Source: Porphyra umbilicalis (Eukaryota > Rhodophyta > Bangiophyceae > Bangiales > Bangiaceae). Taken from it: 64,000 nucleotides of DNA. The DNA is taken from the NCBI GenBank assembly GCA_002049455.2, contig KV919017.1, positions 52,280 to 116,279 on the forward strand, read 5' to 3'. How positions within the stretch are numbered: the first letter of the stretch is position 1; the number at the start of each line of letters is the position of its first letter. Below, one piece after another: positions 55,525-64,000 of the stretch. A program made the position numbers and the translations under genes. Under the pieces are notes generated by a model. The model searched no databases and was not told where the DNA came from. It was given only the letters and a program-made list of their open reading frames with translations.

Positions 55525-56231
55525 TCATCGGCTGTACTGGTCATTGTGTGAGGGGCAGGAGCGGGGGTGGGTTTGCCTCCCCATCGGGACGGCCTGCGTG
55601 CCTGCGTCTGTGTCTGGGGCGCACTGGCGCTTGCCACGTGCCACGCCGGTGTTCGCGTGGGGGTCGACACGACGTGGGTGGGACGCGTAGATGAGGTGCC
55701 CCGCCGAGGCAGTGAGCGCTCCCCCCGACGCGGTGCGGAGGCGCACGGATGGGTACTGGCCGGCGGGCAGCCGGTGGGACCACCTAAACACGGGCGGCGT
55801 GCCGCCCGCCGCGTCGACGACGAGCGCGTCGCCAGTGTCCACCTCCCGCAACGCCACCGCCGTGCCGTCGGATCGTGTGACGGACGCGGAGCCCGGGAAG
55901 CACGTCGGGTTGATGGTCGTCTCCTTTTCCTCCTCGGGGGTGGGCTCCCCGCCGGCGCCGGGCTCCAGGGGCACCTCCCGGGGCGCCGGCATCGGCGCCA
56001 TGGGCGGCTGCATCGGTGGGAGCACTCCCCCCCCGTGGCCGGGCACCGGCAGCGGTGCCATCGGCTGCTGCACGGGCACGACCGGCTGCATGGGCGCCAT
56101 GGGTGGCTGCATCGGCAGCACCGCTGACGCGCCGAGGATGCCGACCGTCGCTGATGGTGGGGCGGCGTTCGTCCCAGCCGACCGGGTGCTTTTGACGCCA
56201 AAAAAAACTCCAAAAAATAACAGGAGAAAGC
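55525..56231 (-). pseudogene. Truncated Hint-domain protein with Pro/Met-rich linker
   Basis: Reading from about 56231, a hydrophobic stretch SFLLLFFGVFFGV (possible membrane or signal segment) comes first. A linker of repeated PMQPPMAPM units follows, then an acidic spacer and a Hint start: TCFPGSASVTRSDG with the Cys nucleophile, FRWSHRLPAGQYPSVRL, and ASAGHLIYA with the conserved His. The domain then stops matching at about 55690. The late Hint part (the PHTLxG signature seen in the two paralogues at 22 and 29 kb) is missing and the frame ends at 55525. No ATG is in a convincing place, so an upstream exon may exist; a ttcgctttag acceptor-like site lies just upstream at 56232. It is a decayed gene or a gene with an unseen 3' exon. 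Confidence 0.5.
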
Positions 56232-56234
56232 TTA

Positions 56235-57194
56235 CTAAAGCGAAAACACATTGGCATCAGAAATCGACACATCAATAGCCGTGCTTGGCACGACAATGGG
56301 ACGGTGCATCCCCAGGGAATCACACATAGCACAACACAAATTCAGAGGGAGACGCCTGGGCCCCATATCCGAGCCCTCAGCATGAGCAATGATGCCGCTG
56401 CTGTACAAAAAAAGCATGGTAAATGTCAGCAGAAAAACGGGAACAAAGGGCGCCGGACTGCGGGGCCCCATAACGACAGCCAGAGTGTCGCAATCTGTAA
56501 CCAGATACTGTGCAGCCGTCCGTCTTCGCTGGAGCAGGACGTAGGAACAGCCCCTGGTTGAAGAAAATGAACCAGCCTTGAGTTGCAGACGCTCCGGCTG
56601 CGGCGGGGCGTCTGCACCGCGCCACAGCAAGCCATCGACGACGCCGCCGTCGAATAGTGGGCGAAAACCGCCTCCCCGCCGACTTGCCCAACTGCCACTC
56701 GCGACCATTCCCTGCTGCTCCGTAACTCCCCTCGCCGTTGGTCCAATCAACCACCACCCGGCCAGCGTCGTCAGCCAATCGGCGTCGTCCGTGTTGATCC
56801 GTGACGCCGAAGTCAAGAGCTGCGGCACACGCGCGCGAAACCGCTGGAAAAGGGATGTACTTGTCGTGATCGGGAAGGTGAGCTTGAGAGGTCCGCACAT
56901 ATGGCGTGCCGAAAAAATCGACCTACAGACATTGTTAGGGCGAAGTCCGCTCTGACTGCGCCACAGTAAGTCGATCTGGAAGGCCTTGCCAGCAATGAAG
57001 TCCGGCGAACCAGCAGCGGAAAGGGCCACGAAGAAAGCCTCGTCAGCATACCGAATAGAGTGGTGCGTGGGGTAGGCCCGCCAGACGACAATGTCGGATC
57101 TTGACATACAACCCGACCTAATTACCACCGGCGTGAGCGTCACCGTTGTGGATATCAGCATATCGGTCGCCAGCGCCATGTCCAACCCGTCCAA
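56235..57194 (-). CDS. Hypothetical protein
   Basis: A 319-residue frame in a stretch of moderate GC, where long frames are less expected by chance. No domain recognised. It has a hydrophobic segment (VPVFLLTFTMLFLYSSG) near residue 260. It ends just upstream of the Hint fragment on the same strand, so part of it could be the missing 5' exon of that gene. The junction was not resolved. Confidence 0.35.
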   Translation of the reverse strand: MDGLDMALATDMLISTTVTLTPVVIRSGCMSRSDIVVWRAYPTHHSIRYADEAFFVALSAAGSPDFIAGKAFQIDLLWRSQSGLRPNNVCRSIFSARHMCGPLKLTFPITTSTSLFQRFRARVPQLLTSASRINTDDADWLTTLAGWWLIGPTARGVTEQQGMVASGSWASRRGGGFRPLFDGGVVDGLLWRGADAPPQPERLQLKAGSFSSTRGCSYVLLQRRRTAAQYLVTDCDTLAVVMGPRSPAPFVPVFLLTFTMLFLYSSGIIAHAEGSDMGPRRLPLNLCCAMCDSLGMHRPIVVPSTAIDVSISDANVFSL

Positions 57195-57497
57195 GTACTA
57201 CGTGTAAGTGGATGGCCAACCCTTGTTTAAACCCAGGAGCGTGATGAGTTGATGATATTTGATACCCAATTGCAGTACTTGCTTGCTTGCGACGAATGTA
57301 GTTGACGAGCTCTCGGGAGCAGGCCACACCATGTGGCCCCCGTCGGAGAGGACCTGTTGCGCCCACTCGCGACCGGCCTGGTTGACTGTCTGGCCGGATG
57401 CGGAAGCGGCCGCCAGAGCCTCCCGTTGAGGCCGCTGATTGGTCGACTGGCCCACCCCGGGCATCACGTGGCCAAGCGACGGTGGCGACGGCGGCGG

Positions 57498-60400
57498 CTA
57501 CACAGGCGGCGGCAGGCCGCCGCCGCCCGCCCCGCCGTCTGCGTTAACGTCGATGACGTCGTCTTTGCCGGGCGGCGTCTGCGGCGCGGGCGGCGGCGGC
57601 GGCGGGGGCGACAGCTCCCGCGGCGGCGACGGCCGCAGCGGCGGAAGCGACGGGGGCCGCAGCGGCAGCGGCGGCGGGGGCGACGGGGGCCGCTGCAGCG
57701 GCGGCGGCGGTGGCGACGGCTCCCGCGGCTGCGGCGGCCGCAGCGGCCGCGGTGGCGGCGGTCGCAGCGGCGGCGGCGACGGGGGCAGCAGCGGCTGCGG
57801 CGGCGGGGGCGACGGCTCCCGCGGCGGCGACGTCGGTGGCAGGTTGGGATAGGGAGGGGGACCGCCCCACCGCATCCTGTCGTCGTCCGACGACGGCGGT
57901 GAGTCCTGCACACCATCTTCTTCGCCTTCCCAAAACGACGAGGGTGGCGACGGCGACGGCGGCAGTGTCGGCGGCGGTGTCACGGGGGGGTGCGCCAGCC
58001 CTTCCGCCCACGCCCCGGACGGAGGCAGTGTCGCGGGGGGGCGCAGCGGCCCCGCCGCCCACGCCCCGGGTGGCGGCCCCGCCAACCACGCCCCAGGTGG
58101 CGGCAGTGTCGAGGGGGGGCGCGCCGGACCCGTCGCCCGCGCCACGGGTGGCGGCCATGCAGCCCACGCCCAGGGCGGCGGCCCCGTCTCCCATGCCCAG
58201 GGTGGCGGCCCCGCCTCCCACGCTCCGGGCGGCGGCCCCACCGCCCGGGGCGTGGGCCTCGGCGGTGTCGCGGCGGCAGGCGCCGATCGCCGCCGGGTCG
58301 TCGGTTGGGGGGAGCTCCCCGGCGACGAGGCGGACGGCCGCCTGTTGCGGTGGCTGGCGGCCCCCGCCATGATCTTGGTGGGGTCCTTGGCCCGCCCCGG
58401 GTTCTCCTTGGTCCGGGCGCGGGCCTTCTGAGCCCGCGCCCGGCCTTTCGCACGTCGCCGCGCCAGCCTTGCCGCTGCCGACGTCTGTGCGACGGGCTCG
58501 GGTGGCGGCGGCGGCGGCGGCGGCGGCGGCTGTGGCGGCGGCGGCGGGGGTGGCGACGGCGGTGGGGGCGGGGGCGGCAGCGGCGACGGCGGCGGTAGCG
58601 ACGGCTCCCGCGGCGGCGGCGTCGGTGGCAGGTCGGGATAGGGTGGGGCACCGCCCCACCACATCCTTTCGTCGTCCAATGACGGCGGCGGGTCCTGCAC
58701 GCCATCTTCATCGCCTTTCCGAGACGACGTGGGTGGCGACGGCGACGGCGGCAGATTCGGCGGCGGTGTTACGGGGGGGCGCGGCAGCCCCGCCGCCCAC
58801 GCCCCGGACGGCGGCAGTGTCAAGGGGGGGCGCGCCGGACCCGCCGCTCATGCCCCGGGCGGCGGCCCCGCCGCCCACGCCCCGGACGGCGGCAGTGTCG
58901 CGGGGGGGCGCAGCGGCCCCGCCGCCCACGCCCCGGGTGGCGGCCCCGCCAACCACGCCCCAGGTGGCGGCAGTGTCGAGGGGGGGCGCGCCGGACCCGT
59001 CGCCCGCGCCACGGGTGGCGGCCATGCAGCCCACGCCCAGGGCGGCGGCCCCGTCTCCCATGCCCAGGGTGGCGGCCCCGCCTCCCACGCTCCGGGCGGC
59101 GGCCCCACCGCCCGGGGCGTGGGCCTCGGCGGTGTCGCGGCGGCCGGCGCCGATCGCCGCCGGGTCGTCGGTTGGGGGGAGCTCCCCGGCGACGAGGCGG
59201 ACGGCCGCCTGTTGCGGTGGCTGGCGGCCCCCGCCATGATCTTGGTGGGGTCCTTGGCCCGCCCCGGGTTCTCCTTGGTCCGGGCGCGGGCCTTCTGAGC
59301 CCGCGCCCGGCCTTTCGCACGTCGCCGCGCCAGCCTTGCCGCTGCCGACGTCTGTGCGACGGGCTCGGGTGGCGGCGGCGGCGGCGGCGGCGGCGGCTGT
59401 GGCGGCGGCGGCGGGGGCGGCGACGGCTGTGGGGGCGGGGCGGCAGCGGCGACGGCGGCGGTAGCGACGGCTCCCGCGGCGGCGGCGTCGGTGGCAGGTC
59501 GGGATAGGGTGGGGCACCGCCCCACCACATCCTTTCGTCGTCCAATGACGGCGGCGGGTCCTGCACGCCATCTTCATCGCCTTTCCGAGACGACGTGGGT
59601 GGCGACGGCGACGGCGGCAGATTCGGCGGCGGTGTTACGGGGGGGCGCGGCAGCCCCGCCGCCCACGCCCCGGACGGCGGCAGTGTCAAGGGGGGGCGCG
59701 CCGGACCCGCCGCTCATGCCCCGGGCGGCGGCCCCGCCGCCCACGCCCCGGACGGAGGCAGTGTCGCGGGGGGGCGCAGCGGCCCCGCCGCCCACGCCCC
59801 GGGTGGCGGCCCCGCCAACCACGCCCCAGGTGGCGGCAGTGTCGAGGGGGGCGCGCCGGACCCGTCGCCCGCGCCACGGGTGGCGGCCATGCAGCCCACG
59901 CCCAGGGCGGCGGCCCCGTCTCCCATGCCCAGGGTGGCGGCCCCGCCTCCCACGCTCCGGGCGGCGGCCCCACCGCCCGGGGCGTGGGCCTCGGCGGTGT
60001 CGCGGCGGCCGGCGCCGATCGCCGCCGGGTCGTCGGTTGGGGGGAGCTCCCCGGCGACGAGGCGGACGGCCGCCTGTTGCGGTGGCTGGCGGCCCCCGCC
60101 ATGATCTTGGTGGGGTCCTTGGCCCGCCCCGGGTTCTCCTTGGTCCGGGCGCGGGCCTTCTGAGCCCGCGCCCGGCCTTTCGCACGTCGCCGCGCCAGCC
60201 TTGCCGCTGCCGACGTCTGTGCGACGGGCTCGGGTGGCGGCGGCGGCGGCGGCGGCGGCGGCTGTGGCGGCGGCGGCGGGGGCGGCGACGGCTGTGGGGG
60301 CGGGGGCGGCAGCGGCGACGGCGGCGGTAGCGACGGCTCCCGCGGCGGCGGCGTCGGTGGCAGGTCGGGATAGGGTGGGGCACCGCCCCACCACATCCTT

Positions 60401-61220
60401 TCGTCGTCCAATGACGGCGGCGGGTCCTGCACGCCATCTTCATCGCCTTTCCGAGACGACGTGGGTGGCGACGGCGACGGCGGCAGATTCGGCGGCGGTG
60501 TTACGGGGGGGCGCGGCAGCCCCGCCGCCCACGCCCCGGACGGCGGCAGTGTCAAGGGGGGGCGCGCCGGACCCGCCGCTCATGCCCCGGGCGGCGGCCC
60601 CGCCGCCCACGCCCCGGACGGCGGCAGTGTCGCGGGGGGGCGCAGCGGCCCCGCCGCCCACGCCCCGGGTGGCGGCCCCGCCAACCACGCCCCAGGTGGC
60701 GGCAGTGTCGAGGGGGGGCGCGCCGGACCCGTCGCCCGCGCCACGGGTGGCGGCCATGCAGCCCACGCCCAGGGCGGCGGCCCCGTCTCCCATGCCCAGG
60801 GTGGCGGCCCCGCCTCCCACGCTCCGGGCGGCGGCCCCACCGCCCGGGGCGTGGGCCTCGGCGGTGTCGCGGCGGCAGGCGCCGATCGCCGCCGGGTCGT
60901 CGGTTGGGGGGAGCTCCCCGGCGACGAGGCGGACGGCCGCCTGTTGCGGTGGCTGGCGGCCCCCGCCATGATCTTGGTGGGGTCCTTGGCCCGCCCCGGG
61001 TTCTCCTTGGTCCGGGCGCGGGCCTTCTGAGCCCGCGCCCGGCCTTTCGCACGTCGCCGCGCCAGCCTTGCCGCTGCCGACGTCTGTGCGACGGGCTCGG
61101 GTGGCGGCGGCGGCGGCGGCGGCTGTGGCGGCGGCGGCGGGGGCGGCGACGGCGGTGGGAGCGGGCGCGGCAGCTGCGACGGCGGTGGCGAGATGGCGGT
61201 GGCGGGCGGGGGCGGTGGTG
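57498..61220 (-). CDS. Giant proline-rich repeat protein (possible)
   Basis: The minus strand reads Pro-rich protein across four 866-bp units, each about 289 residues. Each unit has a GAWAAGPPP-type 9-residue sub-repeat block, an Arg/Lys/Ala-rich segment (RLARRRAKGRARAQKARAR), an acidic segment with DEDGVQDPPPSLDDERMWWGG, and a polyproline block. The acidic and tryptophan-containing segments are kept in every unit, including the diverged last one, which suggests selection on a protein. The frame changes between units, usually in C/G runs. The start is undefined because the upstream sequence is minisatellite. It may be a cell-wall or scaffold protein; that is a guess. Confidence 0.35.
57962..61200. 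repeat. 866-bp tandem repeat, four units
   Basis: The landmark gcagattcggcggcgg occurs at 58751, 59617 and 60483 (period exactly 866), with a diverged version at 57962, 789 bp before. Middle units are almost identical; the first is more diverged and shorter, and the last is shortened. Sub-repeats of 27 bp lie inside each unit. Confidence 0.93.
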
Positions 61221-61299
61221 ATGGCAGAAGGCGGTCGCTGGAGGTGACGGGCCGTGGCTGTGGTGCGGTCTTCGTCGGCGGTGGCGGCGGCGGCAGGCG

Positions 61300-62340
61300 G
61301 CGTTAATTTGCTCGCGTCGGGTGTGGCAGCGTGTCCACCGTGGCGTGGTGGGCGGGGGGCGGTGGCGCTGACGGGATTGGCGGTGGCGGGTGGCGCGCGG
61401 TGGTGGTAGCGGGCGGTGGCTGGCGGCGGGCGGCGGGGGGGTGGTAGTCGCTGGCGGGTGGCGGGCGGGGTCGGTGGCGGGCGGTGGCGGGTGGCGGGTG
61501 GCGGGCGGTGGCAGTGGCGGGCAGTGGCGGGCGGCAGGTGGGGGGGGGTGGCGGTCGCTGGCGCTGGCGGGTGGCTGGCGGGGGCGGTGGCGGGGGGGGT
61601 GGTGGTGGCGGGCGGGGGCGGTGGCGGGCGGTGGTGGGCGGCGGGCAGGCGGCGGCGGGGCGGTGACGGGCGGGGCGGTGGCGGGCGGCGGGCGGGGGCG
61701 GGGTGTTGGTCGCTGGCGGCTGGCGGGCGGGGGCGGTGGTGGGCGGTGCTGGGTGGCGGGTGGCGGCCGGTGGCGGTGGCGGCCGGTGGCGAACGGCAGG
61801 TGGGGGGGGGTGGCTGTCGCTGGCGCTGGCGGGTGGCTGGCGGGGGCGGTGGCGGGGGGGGTGGTGGTGGTGGGCGGGGGCGGTGACGGGCGGTGGTGGG
61901 CGGCGGGCAGGTGGCGGGCGGGGCGGTGATGGGCGGGGCGGTGACGAGCGGCGGGCGGTGATGGTGGCGGGCGGTGGCGGTGGTGGTGGAGGGGGGGGGG
62001 GTGGCACACGGCAGGTTGCTGGCGGTGACGGGACGTGGATATTAATTTTGGGGTGGGGGCGGGGGAAGGGGGGCGGTGGTGGCTGTCGCTGGCCGTGGCG
62101 GTCGCGGTCGCTGGCGGTGGCGGTGGCGGTGTGGGGGGGGGGGGTCTCGCGGTGGTCGCGGTCGCTGGCGGCGGCGGTAGTGGTGGGGGGGGGGGGTCTG
62201 GCGGTGGTCGCAGTCGCCGGCGGTGGCCGTGGTTGTGGGGGGGGGGGGGGCTGGCGGTGGTCGCGGTCGCCGGCGGTGGCGGTGGTGGTGGGGGGCGGTG
62301 GCGATGGTGGTGGGGGGGGGGGGGGGGTGGCACACGGCAG
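61300..62340. repeat. G-rich minisatellite block
   Basis: Irregular repeats of ggcggtggcgggtggcggg on the plus strand with several G runs over eight. Larger repeats are also visible, for example ggtggcggtcgctggcgctgg at about 61549 and a similar copy at 61808. All frames are open by composition; no gene. Confidence 0.85.
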
Positions 62341-63090
62341 GTTGCTGGCGGTGGTGGCGGCGAAAAGATATGAAATCTGACCATTGTCGGTGGCCTGTAC
62401 CTCTCCCTTTCGCTTGGGCAGTTCATGGCGTCCCGCACCCCTCTTTGTTGCGCCATGGATGGAGGTGGCGGCGTGGACGGATGGCTCGTTGGGTCGAAAG
62501 CGAAGCACGTCGCCGGTACGGCGGTGCAGCTCAGAGGGAGTGGCGGCGCGGTACCCGTGTCCAGCAGAGGGGTGCGGCAAGTTCTTAACGCGACCGTACA
62601 ACCGCAAGATAGTATGTGCCTCTTGTGGGGGGCGGGGAGAGGGGGAAGGGCAATCGGCCGGACTTCCGCGTGGCCACATCGACGACCGGAGTGGGGGGCG
62701 CGGGCGGGGCGGTCCTCCACCGGTGGTGATAGCTTGCAGAGATGACTGCATCTGCTGTGCTGTTTGCCGACACCCCATAAGTGCCGGGATCTGTTGTGGT
62801 TACTGACATGACACTGACACTGGGCGCGGGTGTGATGCACGTGGCTACTCGCATGGCTGCTGCCGGTTTTTGGTGCTGTCTCTTTATTGCCATGTTTCGT
62901 CCCCGGGCGGCGGCGGCGGCGTCGGGGTACACGGCGCGCGCTGCTCCGCGGCTTGGCCGGCTCGTGCGTACGCCGTAAACGGGAGCATCGCGCACCGACA
63001 TGACACTCTCGCCGGGGTCGGAGGCGACGGTGGCCTCGCGCCTGCGGGGTGTGACCGGGCTGATACTGCGGGCGTCACCGGGGCGATCCC
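62341..63090. other. No gene recognised
   Basis: Mixed composition with short frames only. Confidence 0.4.
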
Positions 63091-63445
63091 CGGGTGTTAC
63101 TCGGAATGTTACTCGGGGTGTTACCATGGTGTTACCAAGCTGTTACTGGGGTCGTTTCCGAAATGTCACCGGGGTGTTACTCGGGGTGTTACTCGGGGTG
63201 TTACTCGGGGTGTTACCGGGGTGTTACTCGGGGTGTTACTCGGGGTGTTACCGGGGGAATACCAAGCTGTTACTGAGGGTGTTAACGGGGTTTCACCGGG
63301 GTGTTACTCGGGGTGTAACTCGGGGTGTTACCGGGGTGTTACCAAGCTGTTACTGGGGGTGCTACCGGGGTGTTACTCAGGGTGTTACTCGAGGTGTTAC
63401 TCCGGATGTTACTCTGGGTGATAACGGGATGTTACTCGGGGTTGT
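63091..63445. repeat. 12-bp minisatellite (GGTGTTACTCGG / GGTGTTACCGGG)
   Basis: About 29 units, with two alternating variants and a recurring accaagctgttactgg interruption at about 63135, 63260 and 63340 that suggests a higher-order unit. Open frames read Gly-Val-Thr-Arg or Gly-Val-Leu-Leu. Confidence 0.9.
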
Positions 63446-63691
63446 GACAACACGCTCAGCCCACCCCACCCAGTTGGGGGGAGGGCGAGCCAAACCGTGT
63501 CGCCGGGTAGTCCTGTCGGGGAATACCCGCCCCGGAAGGAAACCCCGAAGAGCACACACGCACGGCGTCGACCGGGGGAAGGCGCCCCGAGCGACAAACA
63601 CGAGTTGTGTGACCGGAAGTTTACTTGCCCGCGTCGAAGGCCTCGAGGCGACACTCACGCCTCACCTTCTTATCCCATCCGTTCCCCTCGG

Positions 63692-63826
63692 ACCCTCGGA
63701 AATCCCTCCTCAGACACCCTCAAAGGACCCTCGGAAAACCCTCCCCAGACTCCCTCAAAGGACCCTCGGAAAACCCACCTCAGACACCCTCAAAGGACCC
63801 ACGGAAAGCCCTCTCCTCAGGGCCCA
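63692..63826. repeat. 35-bp tandem repeat, nearly four copies
   Basis: accctcgg starts at 63692, 63727 and 63762, and acccacgg at 63797: exact 35-bp period. Confidence 0.9.
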
Positions 63827-64000
63827 CTGGGCTCATAACCCGGAGGACGGCCGAAGCTTCGAATACCGCCTTGAGTAGAGGCGGGGGGAAGGGTGCTACG
63901 TGACACCCTCGCGGCGCCCCGGAGTCAGGAGCACAAAGTAACATAAGTCGATAATCCAAGTTGGGTTTACACAAAATTAGGCCCTTAAGTAGGGCCCGCT

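Noticed and set aside
63091..63445. CRISPR-like array
   Set aside because: The repeats are contiguous 12-bp units without unique spacers, in a eukaryotic context.

Overview
The window reads as nuclear DNA from a GC-rich eukaryote with a plastid. I infer a red alga of the Porphyra/Pyropia type. The evidence is compact, mostly intronless housekeeping genes with Kozak-like starts, plastid-targeted-looking N-termini on a cystathionine gamma-synthase and a PAP/fibrillin, signal-peptide proteins with a Hedgehog-type Hint domain, and a heavy load of DNA transposons and GC-rich minisatellites. There is no operon structure, and I recognise no rRNA, tRNA or CRISPR. The species is inference.

Layout. 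1-5.6 kb is mostly non-coding, with a 24-bp minisatellite and one small possible gene. 5.7-20.9 kb is a transposon-like block: a proline-rich multi-exon ORF set (minus, 5.7-9.6 kb), a 311-bp palindrome, a CACTA/Plavaka-like transposase (minus, 13.1-16.7 kb) and a divergent three-exon gene of unknown function (plus, 17.5-20.9 kb). 21.6-31.6 kb holds a direct duplication of about 3.0 kb, each copy carrying a secreted Hint-domain gene, with a 3.7-kb TIR element exactly between the copies. 31.6-40.4 kb is gene-poor and full of MITEs, palindromes, clusters of a CCCATCG/CGATGGG motif, and a 2.84-kb TIR element.

40.8-53.1 kb is the gene-dense housekeeping island: ribosomal stalk protein P0 (+), cystathionine gamma-synthase (-), a phytanoyl-CoA dioxygenase-like protein (-), a PAP/fibrillin (-), an EIPR1/TSSC1-like WD40 protein (+) and a BAR-domain protein (-). 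These genes serve unrelated pathways: translation, methionine synthesis, 2-oxoglutarate oxygenase chemistry, plastid lipid bodies, endosomal traffic and membrane curvature. 55.5-57.2 kb has a truncated third Hint domain and an unassigned ORF. 57.5-61.2 kb is a tandem array of 866-bp units encoding a proline-rich protein. The rest is minisatellite.

The most interesting signals are these. (1) The two Hint paralogues differ at 17 bases within residues 82-163, and all 17 change the protein, while the rest of both copies is almost identical. (2) A TA-flanked MITE in copy 2 has its intact empty site in copy 1. (3) A hAT-type MITE has an exact 8-bp target duplication. (4) Reading frames of otherwise convincing genes break repeatedly at runs of G or C, which points to sequence error or homopolymer instability rather than gene death.
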